Origin: Candidatus Desulfovibrio kirbyi
Lineage (GTDB): Bacteria > Desulfobacterota > Desulfovibrionia > Desulfovibrionales > Desulfovibrionaceae
Reading direction: 5' to 3'
Length of the DNA: 64,000 nt
Assembly: GCA_013374015.1 (NCBI GenBank)
Contig: BLLL01000004.1
Span: 1-64,000 of the forward strand
The notes under the pieces were generated by a model. The model had not been told where the DNA came from and searched no databases. It worked only from the letters and a program-made list of their open reading frames with translations. Positions 37,939 to 46,677 of the stretch are shown one piece after another (position 1 is the first letter of the stretch; each line of letters begins with the position of its first letter). A program made the position numbers and the translations under genes.

Positions 37939-38613
37939 ATGCTTGAGCTTGAAAACATAGCAAAACTTTACGGAGATAAGGTAATTCTCAGAAATATCCG
38001 CTGTTCTTTTTTTGCGGGCAGCATTTCCCTGCTGCTTGGCAAAAACGGCGCCGGAAAAAGCACATTGCTGCGGATTATGGCGGGACTTTCGCGTCCGAGC
38101 GCGGGGGAGGCGCGCTATACGGACAGCGCGGCGCGCTCACGGGGCATCGGTTATCTCGGGCACGCCACCTTTTTATATTCCGGCCTGACCGCCTTGGAAA
38201 ATTTGCGTTTTTGGAGCGATGCCTGGGGCAGCAACCGGTGCGATGATGATTTGCTGTCTGTTCTTGAGCGTGTGGGCATTATGCCGTACGCGCACGAACT
38301 GGCCGGCGTGTTTTCGCGCGGTATGGCGCAGCGCCTCAATCTGGCGCGCGTGCTCATGCTCAACCCCGTGATGCTGCTGCTGGATGAACCCTTCACGGGA
38401 CTAGACGAGGTTTCGCGAACAGTTTTGCACAAGGAGGTGCGCGCGGCGCGAGCGCGTGGGGCGTGTGTCGTGTTGATCAGCCATGACGCTGTTGTGGACG
38501 CGCCGTTGGCGGACAGAATTCTGCTGCTTGCCGATCGCGGACTTGCCTTTGACGGCGCACCTTCGGCATACGCCGCCCGTGCCTGTATGGAGGATGCTCC
38601 ATGGTGCGCCTGA
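37939..38613 (+). CDS. ccmA: Haem-exporter ATP-binding protein CcmA
   Basis: The ATPase of the CcmABCD complex, which releases holo-CcmE. Length 224 residues. Walker A is GKNGAGKST (34-42), the signature region is FSRGMAQRLNLARVL (a degenerate LSGGQ, as is usual for CcmA), and Walker B is VMLLLDEPFTGLD. Start ATG 37939 is 20 bases after ccmF; its 3' end overlaps ccmB by 13 bases. Confidence 0.95.
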   Translation: MLELENIAKLYGDKVILRNIRCSFFAGSISLLLGKNGAGKSTLLRIMAGLSRPSAGEARYTDSAARSRGIGYLGHATFLYSGLTALENLRFWSDAWGSNRCDDDLLSVLERVGIMPYAHELAGVFSRGMAQRLNLARVLMLNPVMLLLDEPFTGLDEVSRTVLHKEVRAARARGACVVLISHDAVVDAPLADRILLLADRGLAFDGAPSAYAARACMEDAPWCA

Positions 38614-39278
38614 TAGCGGCCGTTGTCCGCAAGGATTTGACCTTAACGCTGCTGCGGGGCAATGGGCTTGTGCAGGCTCTTTTGCTGGGGCTTTTGCTGT
38701 TCTTCGTGTTCAGTCTGTCACAGGGGGTCGGCGAGCGCGCAAGCCCGCAAAGCGCGGCAACGGTATTCTGGCTGAGTTCGACATTTTGTCAGGTGCTGAT
38801 TTTCAGCCAAATCTATGCGCTGGAGGAAATCACAAATGCCCGTTTTGGGCTTTTGCTTGTGCCGGCGCCAATTCAGGCAGTGTGGCTCGGCAAGGCTATA
38901 GCGGGATTTTGCCTGCTTTTGCTGGCGCAACTGGTTTTTTTGCCGGCGGCGATTGTTTTTTTGGGCCAAACAGTGAGCGGAGCGCTTTTGCCCGCCTTAC
39001 TGGCTCTTTTGCTTGTGGATACGGGGATGTGCGCGCTGGGCTCGCTCATTGGCGCTCTGGCGCAGGGGCAGGGGACGCGCGAATCCCTTATGAGCATCGT
39101 GTTTTTCCCCTTGCTTGTGCCGCTTCTGCTGGCGGGCATCGGCGTGTGTTCCCAGACGCTTGGCACAGAATCGCCGGACGACGCCGATATATGGTTAAGG
39201 CTTGCCTGCGCTTTTGACGCTGTTTTTTTTGGGGCCGGATTGCTGCTTTTTGGTTTTTTGTATTCCGGGGACGACTAA
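38601..39278 (+). CDS. ccmB: Haem-exporter permease CcmB
   Basis: A 225-residue protein with six membrane segments. CcmB landmarks are VRKDLTLTLLRGN near the N-terminus and SIVFFPLLVPLLLAGIGVC. It forms the membrane part of CcmABCD with CcmC. The gene overlaps ccmA by 13 bases and its TAA overlaps the ATG of ccmC (TAATG), so translation is coupled throughout. Confidence 0.94.
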   Translation: MVRLIAAVVRKDLTLTLLRGNGLVQALLLGLLLFFVFSLSQGVGERASPQSAATVFWLSSTFCQVLIFSQIYALEEITNARFGLLLVPAPIQAVWLGKAIAGFCLLLLAQLVFLPAAIVFLGQTVSGALLPALLALLLVDTGMCALGSLIGALAQGQGTRESLMSIVFFPLLVPLLLAGIGVCSQTLGTESPDDADIWLRLACAFDAVFFGAGLLLFGFLYSGDD

Positions 39279-39952
39279 TGCTGAAAAATCCGGTTTTAGC
39301 GTGCATTCTGCTTGTGGCAGGCTGTTTTGCTTTTGCCTGCTGTCAGTGGCTTGTGTATGTTTACGCGCCGCTGGAAGCGACAATGGGCATTGCGCAGAAA
39401 ATTTTTTATATTCACCTGCCGCTGGCATGGTGGGCATTGGTAAGCTTTTTTGTAGTGTTTTTGGGGTCAATCTGTTATCTCCTGAAGCGTTCTCCGGGTT
39501 TTGACAGACTGTGCGCAGCGGCTGCGGAACTGGGCGTTCTGCTGAGCGGTCTTGCGCTTGTCACCGGCGCGCTGTGGGCGCGAAAATCATGGGGTATCTG
39601 GTGGACGTGGGATCCGCGTCTGACAACAACGCTGATCATGTGGTTTGTGTACTCCGGTTATCTGGTGCTGCATGGCCTGGAGATGCCGCGTCAGCGCAAA
39701 ACTGTTGTGTGCGCCGTGCTGGGAGTTGTGGCTTTTTTGGACGTTCCGCTGGTCTTCATTTCAGCAAGGATATGGCGGTCAGTGCATCCTGCCGTTTTTG
39801 CTGCCGGGGGCGGAGGGCTTGAGCCTGAAATGAAACTGACGGTCATTGCGTGTGTGTTTGCTTTTGGGGTATTCTGGGCAGGGCTTTTGTTGCTGCGCAT
39901 GGCACAGCTTGAGTTGTGCGCGCGCGTGCAGGCGCTGCGTCAGGGGGAATAG
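39278..39952 (+). CDS. ccmC: Haem-handling protein CcmC
   Basis: A 224-residue protein with six membrane segments that attaches haem to CcmE. The WWD motif SWGIWWTWDPRLTT is at about 104-117. The flanking histidines are in FYIHLPLAWW (His 46) and the WRSVHPAV segment, both axial ligands in the family. Start overlaps ccmB (TAATG). ccmD begins one base after its stop. Confidence 0.95.
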   Translation: MLKNPVLACILLVAGCFAFACCQWLVYVYAPLEATMGIAQKIFYIHLPLAWWALVSFFVVFLGSICYLLKRSPGFDRLCAAAAELGVLLSGLALVTGALWARKSWGIWWTWDPRLTTTLIMWFVYSGYLVLHGLEMPRQRKTVVCAVLGVVAFLDVPLVFISARIWRSVHPAVFAAGGGGLEPEMKLTVIACVFAFGVFWAGLLLLRMAQLELCARVQALRQGE

Positions 39953-39953
39953 C

Positions 39954-40088
39954 GTGGATGATACAGTATGGGTAGTGATTGCAAATGCGGCGGTATGGAT
40001 CGGCATGGGCGGCTATCTGGTGTTTTTGACGGCGCGGCAGCGTGCGCTGGCCAGGCGTCTTGCGCAATGGGAGAAGATCCATGACTGA
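39954..40088 (+). CDS. ccmD: CcmD-like small membrane protein
   Basis: A 44-residue protein that begins at GTG 39954, directly after ccmC, with a GGGGG-rich ribosome-binding site. It has one membrane helix (residues about 5-26, VWVVIANAAVWIGMGGYLVF) and then a basic cytoplasmic tail, the pattern of CcmD. CcmD stabilises the CcmABC complex and aids release of holo-CcmE. Its end overlaps the start of the next gene by 8 bases. Confidence 0.8.
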   Translation: MDDTVWVVIANAAVWIGMGGYLVFLTARQRALARRLAQWEKIHD

Positions 40089-40947
40089 TCGACTTGGTGT
40101 TGCCCAGCGTGTTGTGGTTTTGCTGATGGTGCTGGGTTTTGCGGGCATGCTGTCCGCCGCGCTGACGGTAACGTTCAAAAACCGGCATGTTGTTGTGCAG
40201 GCGCCGTCCTCCGCTCCTTCAGGAATGGCCGGCGACGCTGTCGGGGCGCTCATGCGGCAGGCTGCGCAGGACCCGAAAAATCAGGATGTGCTTGTCCGTC
40301 TTGTAGATGCCCTCATGGCCGGCGAAAACTGGCAGGCGGCCGAGACCTTTGTGAATCGCGCCATCACGTTGGATATAAACAACCCGCACCTGTACCACCT
40401 GCTCAGCCAAATCGAGGAGAAGCTGGGACATGCCGAAAAGGCGCGCGAAGCCATGAAAAAGGCTGAATCGCTCTCGCCCGCCGCTGATTCCCCCATGCCG
40501 CAGCAGCCGGCAAAAGGCCCCCTGTCCCCGGATATGGCGCGTAAAGTTCTGGAAGCGGAAAAGGCGACTGCGCGCAGTCCGAAAGACGCGCGTCGCTGGA
40601 CAGAGCTTGGCGATATCTATTTTGACACAAACCAGACGCAGCCGGCGATCACAGCCTATGAGCAGTCGCTTGCGCTTGCGCCTGACAACCCTGATGTGCT
40701 CACAGACCTTGGGATCATGTACCGCAATGCCGGCCAGTACGAGCAGTCTGTAGCGTCCTTTCGCAAGGCATCAAAGCTTGATGTCTTGCATGAAAAGTCG
40801 TTGTTTAACGAGGGTGTGGTGCTGTATTATGATCTGCACCGTAAAGAAGACGCCGTTCGTGTCTGGAGGTGCTTGCTGCGTATCAATCCTGATGCGCGGG
40901 CGCCAAACGGGCTGGCAGTCTCCGAGATACTCAGGCAGGTGCGTTGA
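40081..40947 (+). CDS. TPR protein of the ccm cluster (CcmI-like)
   Basis: A 288-residue protein with one N-terminal membrane helix (VVVLLMVLGFAGMLSAALTV) and a periplasmic part made of TPR repeats, seen at NQDVLVRLVDALMAGENW, NPHLYHLLSQIEEKLGH, RRWTELGDIYFDTNQ and DVLTDLGIMYRNAGQYEQS. The position at the end of ccmEFABCD suggests an apocytochrome-presenting role like CcmI/NrfG, which is inference. ATG 40081 overlaps ccmD. No thioredoxin-like ccmG or CxxC-type ccmH follows. Confidence 0.82.
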   Translation: MTDRLGVAQRVVVLLMVLGFAGMLSAALTVTFKNRHVVVQAPSSAPSGMAGDAVGALMRQAAQDPKNQDVLVRLVDALMAGENWQAAETFVNRAITLDINNPHLYHLLSQIEEKLGHAEKAREAMKKAESLSPAADSPMPQQPAKGPLSPDMARKVLEAEKATARSPKDARRWTELGDIYFDTNQTQPAITAYEQSLALAPDNPDVLTDLGIMYRNAGQYEQSVASFRKASKLDVLHEKSLFNEGVVLYYDLHRKEDAVRVWRCLLRINPDARAPNGLAVSEILRQVR

Positions 40948-40996
40948 GCGGGCGCTGCGTACCGTACTTCATGTTTTATTTACAGGCAGAATCAGT

Positions 40997-42982
40997 ATGG
41001 TAGGCAGATATTTGTTGGTTATTGTAGCGAGCATCGCGTGTTTGTGCGGCGGCCTGCGGACTGTTGCGGCAGCCTCTGTGCCGCTTGAAGCGGCATCGGC
41101 GTCCGGTATGCCGTTTTCGCCGATATTTACTTTTTTGCTGGACGAAGTGGGCGACATGACGGTTGAGGAAGTCGCCGCCCCGGCTACTGCCCGTGTCTTT
41201 AGCCCGCTCGCCGGTCTCAGGGCTGTGTCGGATAAAAACGGCGTTGTCTGGCTACGTTTTGAGCTTTCCTCCGCAATGTCAGGCTTTCTGGATATGGGTG
41301 AAAGTGTCCCTGGGGTTCCTCTGCTGTATGTTTCCCCATCCTCTGGTGGTCCACAGGAATGGCGTGAGCAGCGCGCCGCTGGTCATAATCTGTTTTTATT
41401 GCCGCAATCAGAAGAAACTCTGACGTGCCTTGTGCGTGTTGAGGGGGTACCCGGTCTGTGGTTCGCGCCTGTTTTGCGGGCGTGGCAGGACCTGCCCGGC
41501 AACTGGAGCCGGTTGTCGCGCGCAGCCGCCATGCTGGTGTTGGCGGTAGTGATGGCGCTCTGTCTTTTGCGCGGCCTGTCTGAAAGTGGCCAGTGGCGCA
41601 TTTGGGCCGCCTTGTATGTGAGCGTTGCGCTGGCGCAGGGAGTCATTGGCGTGCCCGCGTACAGCGGGGCGCATATCAGCTTTTATGAAGCGGCAGGCAT
41701 AATGACGCCGGGCGTTGCCCTGATGCTGTTGCCGCATGTGGGGCGTCACCTGATAAACGCGCGGGGCCGTTCCCGTGTGCTGGATATTCAGTTTCTGCTG
41801 CTGTCATTGCCTGGCGCGTTGCTTGCGCTGATGCCGTTTTTGCAGAATTTTACATGGATGACGCGCTACCTGGAATTGTGGCCTGTGGGCATGCTACTTT
41901 TTGTTCCAAGCGCGCTTGGGGCGTGCATTATGGGCTTCAATGGCGCCGGCCGGTTTCTGTTCGGCTGTATTCTTCCCCCTGTGTTTGCCGTTGCGGGGGT
42001 ACTGGGTTTGCAGAGCGAATATCCTGCCTGCCTGTCGGCCTCGCTCCCGCTCTGGGGCGTGGCGTTAAGCGCCATGCTCATTGCCGCGATGGCCAGATCG
42101 CGGGAGTTTGCTGAAAATACTATCGTGCCTGAGGGCAAGGCGGTTTCAGCTTTGTCCGGTACGGGAGAAGCGCTGGACGATCCAAATCTGCGCCTGATCG
42201 CGCCGTCGCTCAGTTCCGACGGCGAGCAGCAGTTTGTCCTTCACAGCGGGTCCGCGGACTGCGTTTCCGCAGAGTCTCTGGCGGACAGTTTGCGTCAGCC
42301 TGTGGAGCGTCTGTTGCAGGAGGGCGTTGCCCTGGAGCGTTGCGCCCTGCCGCCGGCAGCGCGGCAATATGTGGAAAACATGCTGAACTCCGGCAGAAAT
42401 ATGGCGACAATCATCGACGAACAGGCAGGGTGCGGAAAATTTCCCCAAGCGCCTTCCGCGCCTTTCAATCTTCAGCATTTGATGCGTGAAGCCCACGACA
42501 CGGTCGTTTCGATTGCGGATGCGGAGACGACAAGTGCGGAAGATTCCGGAATCCTTGCGCCGCCGGAAGTTGTTGATGCTCCTGCGGGGCGGCCGCCATT
42601 GCCGGAGCTGACAACGCCCGAAAAAATAACCGACGATGCCGCGTTGCTGACTATCGCCGAGCCGATTGCGGCTTCTCCCGAACCCGCGCCGCGACAGACG
42701 GCTGACGATACGAATATACAGCTTGTGCAACGGTTGGACAGCGCCATGCAGGACGCACATGATGGCATTCGTATACGCTGCGCTTCCCTGGTAGGTGAAG
42801 CGGCCAGGCGCATTGCCGAAGAATCTGACGCGTACGGACTGAGAGTGCTTGCGCGCATGGCAAGGTGTGTTGAAAAGGCTGCCGGAGCGAATGATGTGGC
42901 TGCGATCAATGATCTTTTGCCGGATCTTGTTGCAACTGTTGAGCGTACCCGCATTGCTATTGCTGTTATGTCGAAAAAATAA
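40997..42982 (+). CDS. 7TM receptor with degenerate phosphorelay domains
   Basis: A 661-residue membrane sensor. A signal-like N-terminus is followed by a periplasmic domain of ~150 residues, then seven hydrophobic segments (about residues 180-370), the plan of 7TMR-DISM receptors. The cytoplasmic part starts with a helical segment in which ADSLRQPVERLL aligns with the H-box of a histidine kinase but has Asp instead of His. No N, G1 or G2 box of an ATPase domain is present. The last ~90 residues resemble an HPt bundle (DAYGLRVLARMARCVEKAA) where the expected His is Arg. It lies between the ccm cluster and cls. ATG 40997 is taken as start; its ribosome-binding site is weak. Confidence 0.6.
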   Translation: MVGRYLLVIVASIACLCGGLRTVAAASVPLEAASASGMPFSPIFTFLLDEVGDMTVEEVAAPATARVFSPLAGLRAVSDKNGVVWLRFELSSAMSGFLDMGESVPGVPLLYVSPSSGGPQEWREQRAAGHNLFLLPQSEETLTCLVRVEGVPGLWFAPVLRAWQDLPGNWSRLSRAAAMLVLAVVMALCLLRGLSESGQWRIWAALYVSVALAQGVIGVPAYSGAHISFYEAAGIMTPGVALMLLPHVGRHLINARGRSRVLDIQFLLLSLPGALLALMPFLQNFTWMTRYLELWPVGMLLFVPSALGACIMGFNGAGRFLFGCILPPVFAVAGVLGLQSEYPACLSASLPLWGVALSAMLIAAMARSREFAENTIVPEGKAVSALSGTGEALDDPNLRLIAPSLSSDGEQQFVLHSGSADCVSAESLADSLRQPVERLLQEGVALERCALPPAARQYVENMLNSGRNMATIIDEQAGCGKFPQAPSAPFNLQHLMREAHDTVVSIADAETTSAEDSGILAPPEVVDAPAGRPPLPELTTPEKITDDAALLTIAEPIAASPEPAPRQTADDTNIQLVQRLDSAMQDAHDGIRIRCASLVGEAARRIAEESDAYGLRVLARMARCVEKAAGANDVAAINDLLPDLVATVERTRIAIAVMSKK

Positions 42983-42996
42983 GAGGCGGAATCTGC

Positions 42997-44409
42997 GTGC
43001 GATTTGAGGGTATGCTGGCAATGCTTTTGCAATCTTTGGGGCTTGTGGCCGTATATGCGCTTTCATGGGCGGCGGTTTGCCATGCTCTTTTGTGCAAGCG
43101 AAACCCGCGCTCCGCCTTTGGCTGGGCGGTAACGTCGTTGTTTTTGCCGATTTTGGGGCCGCTTTTTTACGTCCTTTTTGGAGTCAGCAGGGCTGAAAGC
43201 CGCGGCAGCAGAATCATACGGCATTTTAGCGGCGCGTACCCGTGCGGCGCGCAAATCTTTTCTGAACCACTGCCGGCAAGCCCTGTCGAACTTCCGGGAC
43301 GTCGTTTGACGCCCTGGTCACTTTGTGCCGGAAATACCCTGTTGCCCCTGTACAACGGCGACGAGGCCTATCCCGCCATGCTCAAGGCCATAGAGCAGGC
43401 CAAACGGCAGGTGTTTCTGGCAACGTATATTTTTAATGACGGGAGCGTGAGCGCGGCTTTTGTGGAGGAGCTTTTGGCTGCCGTCGCGCGGGGTGTGGAT
43501 GTGCGCGTGCTTGTGGACGGTGTGGGCATGTTGTATTCATGGCATAAACCATTGAAAAAACTTGCCGAGCATAATGTACCTACCGCGACATTTTTACCGC
43601 CCAGGCTTTTACCGCCAAGTTTCGGCGTTAACCTGCGCAATCACAGAAAGCTTCTTGTTTGTGACGGTGTTGCCTTTACAGGCGGTATGAATATTTCTGA
43701 CAACAATCTGCAAAGCTGTGGCAAAAACTGTGTGCAGGATATGCATTTTCAGTGCATGGGGCCTGTTGTCGGACAATTAAGCCATGCCTTTTTGCAAAAT
43801 TGGAGTTTTGCCAGCGGACAGGACGATTATTTGCCTTTTGAAAGCCCATCGCCTGTGGGGCACAGTTATTGTCGCATTGTGATGGACGGGCCCGCGACAG
43901 ATACGGACGTTTTGAATGATCTGTACTGCGGCGTCATAAATGCCGCGCGGCATACGATCAGGATAATGACCCCCTATTTTCTGCCGTCGCATGAGCTTGT
44001 GTCCAGTTTGCGTTCCGCGGCATTCCGCAGCGTGGATGTGCGGGTGGTATTGCCGGCAAAAAACAATCTGCCGTTTGTTCATTGGGGCATGTTGCGTCTT
44101 TTGCCGACGCTCCTTGATGCCGGAGTGCGTGTCTGGTTGCAGCCTGCCCCGTTTGCTCATACAAAACTGCTGACCATTGACGGAGAGTATTGCCAGATAG
44201 GCTCTGCAAACTTGGATGTGCGCAGTCTGCGCCTGAACTTTGAACTGAATATGGAAGTTTTTGACCGGAGCCTGCACGAACAACTGGCCGCGCATATAGA
44301 CAAGATCATTGCAAAAAGCCATGAAATAACTTTTTTTGAGCTTAAGGCGCAGTCCTTGCCTGTCAGGCTGCGCAACGCCGCCTGCTGGGTGTTTTCGCCG
44401 TATTTGTAG
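42997..44409 (+). CDS. cls: Cardiolipin synthase (phospholipase D family)
   Basis: A 470-residue membrane enzyme that condenses two phosphatidylglycerols into cardiolipin. Two N-terminal membrane helices contain RSAFGWAVTSLFLPILGPLFY. The two HKD catalytic motifs are NHRKLLVCDG and AHTKLLTIDG, each followed by the expected glycine/serine (TGGMNISD and IGSANLD). Start GTG 42997 has GAGGCGG upstream; ATG 43012 is an alternative. It follows the 7TM receptor by 14 bases. Confidence 0.93.
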   Translation: MRFEGMLAMLLQSLGLVAVYALSWAAVCHALLCKRNPRSAFGWAVTSLFLPILGPLFYVLFGVSRAESRGSRIIRHFSGAYPCGAQIFSEPLPASPVELPGRRLTPWSLCAGNTLLPLYNGDEAYPAMLKAIEQAKRQVFLATYIFNDGSVSAAFVEELLAAVARGVDVRVLVDGVGMLYSWHKPLKKLAEHNVPTATFLPPRLLPPSFGVNLRNHRKLLVCDGVAFTGGMNISDNNLQSCGKNCVQDMHFQCMGPVVGQLSHAFLQNWSFASGQDDYLPFESPSPVGHSYCRIVMDGPATDTDVLNDLYCGVINAARHTIRIMTPYFLPSHELVSSLRSAAFRSVDVRVVLPAKNNLPFVHWGMLRLLPTLLDAGVRVWLQPAPFAHTKLLTIDGEYCQIGSANLDVRSLRLNFELNMEVFDRSLHEQLAAHIDKIIAKSHEITFFELKAQSLPVRLRNAACWVFSPYL

Positions 44410-44418
44410 CTTGCCCCG

Positions 44419-44481
44419 TTACGAGCCCGCGCGCAGGCAGTCAACGGCGTACTTGATGTCGTCAGGAGTGTGTGTTGCCAT
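44419..44481 (-). pseudogene. Possible 20-residue coding scar at the tRNA-Ser 3' end
   Basis: Directly after the CCA end of tRNA-Ser, on the same strand, the bases read MATHTPDDIKYAVDCLRAGS and then TAA. The 'HTPDDIxxAVxxLR' pattern is like the extreme C-terminus of PLP-dependent acyltransferases and aminotransferases. It may be the tail of a gene truncated at the tRNA. Chance cannot be excluded. Confidence 0.2.
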
Positions 44482-44482
44482 T

Positions 44483-44577
44483 TGGCGGAGGGAGTGGGAT
44501 TTGAACCCACGTACCGGTTATTAACCGGTAACTCGTTTTCGAGACGAGCGCGTTACGGCCAACTTCGCTATCCCTCC
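44483..44577 (-). tRNA. tRNA-Ser (anticodon CGA)
   Basis: Read on the minus strand it starts GGAGGGA and ends TCCCTCC-G-CCA, a perfect seven-pair acceptor stem with encoded CCA. The anticodon loop is CTCGAAA between CTCGT and ACGAG, giving anticodon CGA for codon UCG. The long variable arm (TACCGGTTA paired with TAACCGGTA) and the T arm (GTGGG TTCAAAT CCCAC) are those of a class II serine tRNA. Confidence 0.96.
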
Positions 44578-44587
44578 GCGACACGGA

Positions 44588-44616
44588 TACATAACGCACT
44601 GTGCGAACAATGGCAA
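44588..44616 (-). promoter_or_regulatory. Probable sigma70 promoter for tRNA-Ser
   Basis: On the minus strand TTGCCA (44616-44611), a 17-base spacer and TATGTA (44593-44588), with the tRNA 5' end 11 bases further on. Good hexamers at ideal spacing. Confidence 0.6.
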
Positions 44617-44634
44617 TGCGCAGATTGGCAATTT

Positions 44635-45315
44635 TCACACGCGCCATGAGGCGTCCACAATACGCGCTGATTCGCGCAGCAAACGCAGCGCGGATTCGGG
44701 CACAAAATACTTCAGACTGCGTCCGGCAAGCCACAGGTTACGCAAATAGGAGGCGCTCACATCCAAACGCGGCAAGGACAAAAAATACGCCAGCCCGCCT
44801 CCTGTCAGCGACATGCAACGCGCATCCGGCACGCTGGAAGGGCGCTCTTTCGCGTTCGGCCAAAACGACCGCGCTGTCTCCACAAAATCTTTTACAGTGT
44901 CTTTATGGCGTGGTACAATAACAAAATGACACAAAGACGGCAGTTCATTGCCCCTGTGCCAGCTTGGCAACAATGTAAAATCAGGGCTGCCCAAAACAAA
45001 ATAAAAAGTCGTGTCCGGCGCTGCCTTGCGGCAGTCCCGCAATGTGCTCCAAGTGTACGACGCCCCATCGCGTAACACTTCCTGACGGTTACAGCGCAAA
45101 AAAGGCATATCCGCGACAGCGGCATCCACCATGTCAGCCCGCAGATTAAAAGGCAGAAGATGCGCAATATCCTTGTGCGGCGGTCTGGCGCAGGGCATCA
45201 GATCCACACCGTCAACCATCCCCCCCAATACCTCAAACACTTCAACCGCCAGGCGCAGATGCCCGATATGCGGTGGATTGAAGCTGCCGCCCAGAATAGC
45301 CCTTCCCTTTTGCAT
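44635..45315 (-). CDS. nadD: Nicotinate-nucleotide adenylyltransferase
   Basis: Adenylates nicotinate mononucleotide in NAD synthesis. The 226-residue protein has the nucleotidyltransferase fold: GGSFNPPHIGHLRLA near the N-terminus (the HxGH motif) and DVSASYLRN near the C-terminus, the counterpart of ISSTxIR. PCARPPHK is the family's third landmark. It begins immediately after the proA stop (TGA, then ATG), so the two form an operon, as is often seen in Desulfovibrio. The tRNA-Ser gene is downstream on the same strand. Confidence 0.93.
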   Translation of the reverse strand: MQKGRAILGGSFNPPHIGHLRLAVEVFEVLGGMVDGVDLMPCARPPHKDIAHLLPFNLRADMVDAAVADMPFLRCNRQEVLRDGASYTWSTLRDCRKAAPDTTFYFVLGSPDFTLLPSWHRGNELPSLCHFVIVPRHKDTVKDFVETARSFWPNAKERPSSVPDARCMSLTGGGLAYFLSLPRLDVSASYLRNLWLAGRSLKYFVPESALRLLRESARIVDASWRV

Positions 45316-46575
45316 TCAGCCACGCACCTGCCCCTGACCCTCAACCACAAATTTTGTGGTGGTCAACTCCTTCACGCCCATTGGCCCGTAAGCGTGGAGT
45401 TTTGAAGTGGAAATGCCGATTTCCGCGCCAAGGCCAAGCTGCCCACCGTCATTAAAACGGCTTGACGCATTGACGGCCACCATGGAGGCGTCCGCCTCAC
45501 GCAGAAAACGCCGGGCATTATCGTCATTGCGGGTACAAATGACCTCCGTGTGCTGGGAGCCGTATCTGGCAATATGTTCCAGCGCCTCGTCCAGGCCGTC
45601 GACCACACAGACAGCCAGGATCAAATCGTGAAACTCCTGGCCAAGGTCGTCAGGCTTCTGGGCAACCGCTCCAATCCCCAGAAAGGGCAAAGAACGCGGA
45701 CACGCCCGAAATTCCACTCCTGCAGGAGCGAGTTTCGCGGCAACCATCGGCAAAAATCGTTCCGCAAGGTCTTTGTGTACCAGAAGGCACTCCAGCGCGT
45801 TGCACACGCCGGGACGCTGTACCTTGCCGTTAAAAACTATGTCCAGCGCCTGGTCAACATCCGCATCCGCATCCGCAAACGCGTGACATACCCCCTTGAA
45901 ATGCTTGAGCACCGGCATGACGGCCGTTTCTGTGACGGCGCGCACAAGCCTTTCTCCGCCACGCGGGATTATCACATCAATGCAGTCGCCAAGTTTGCAC
46001 AAGGCCGTCACGGCCGATCTGTCCGTAACCATAACAAGCTGTGCCGCGGCAGAGGGCAGCGTTGCTTCAGTCAGCGCCTCCTGCAAAACCTCGGCCAGGG
46101 CAATATTGGAATGCAGGGCATCGCTACCGCCGCGCAAAATCACCGCGTTGCCGGCCTTAAGGCACAAAATGGCCGCGTCAAGGGTAACATTTGGCCTGGA
46201 TTCATAAATCATGGCGATAACGCCCAAGGGAATGCGCATGCGGCATACGCGCAGACCGTTCGGACGCTCACACGGCTGTTCCCTGGTGCCCACAGGATCG
46301 GGCAGCTCCGCCACATGGAGACAGGCTGCCCGCATTTCCTCAATGATTTTCTGAGTCAGCGTGAGTCTGTCAAGGCGGGCAGCGTCCATGCCTGAGGCAT
46401 GCGCCGCATCCATATCCTTTATATTGGCCGCTAGGATCTTGTTTGCATCCCGCAAAAGCAGGCCCGCAAGAATCTTCAATGCAGAGTTTTTCTGTTTAGA
46501 GGACGCAGCGCTCATGCGCCTTGCCGCTTCCCTTGCGCGCGCGCCCATTTGCGCCATTTCTTCAGATATTGACAT
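45316..46575 (-). CDS. proA: Gamma-glutamyl phosphate reductase
   Basis: Second enzyme of proline synthesis; reduces glutamyl-5-phosphate with NADPH. Length 419 residues. Landmarks are GVIAMIYESRPNVT, AVILRGGSDALHSN (with the usual KGG replaced by RGG), the catalytic cysteine in PGVCNALECLLVH, and FNDGGQLGLGAEIGISTSKLHAYGP (the aldehyde dehydrogenase C-terminal block). ATG 46575 has AAGGAGTT upstream. Divergent from the TPR gene at 46678 and cotranscribed with nadD. Confidence 0.95.
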   Translation of the reverse strand: MSISEEMAQMGARAREAARRMSAASSKQKNSALKILAGLLLRDANKILAANIKDMDAAHASGMDAARLDRLTLTQKIIEEMRAACLHVAELPDPVGTREQPCERPNGLRVCRMRIPLGVIAMIYESRPNVTLDAAILCLKAGNAVILRGGSDALHSNIALAEVLQEALTEATLPSAAAQLVMVTDRSAVTALCKLGDCIDVIIPRGGERLVRAVTETAVMPVLKHFKGVCHAFADADADVDQALDIVFNGKVQRPGVCNALECLLVHKDLAERFLPMVAAKLAPAGVEFRACPRSLPFLGIGAVAQKPDDLGQEFHDLILAVCVVDGLDEALEHIARYGSQHTEVICTRNDDNARRFLREADASMVAVNASSRFNDGGQLGLGAEIGISTSKLHAYGPMGVKELTTTKFVVEGQGQVRG

Positions 46576-46603
46576 GCCAACTCCTTATAGTGTCGACAGA
46601 TAT

Positions 46604-46633
46604 TTGACAAAAAAGCAGGTTTGCGCCTATAAT
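46604..46633 (+). promoter_or_regulatory. Sigma70-type promoter upstream of the 46678 gene
   Basis: TTGACA at 46604-46609, an 18-base spacer and TATAAT at 46628-46633: both hexamers are exact consensus. It reads towards the TPR gene at 46678 and probably the iorAB genes. Confidence 0.75.
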
Positions 46634-46677
46634 GCAAACCTAACAGTCCGTTATTGTCCCTCAGGAGTTTTTGATAC

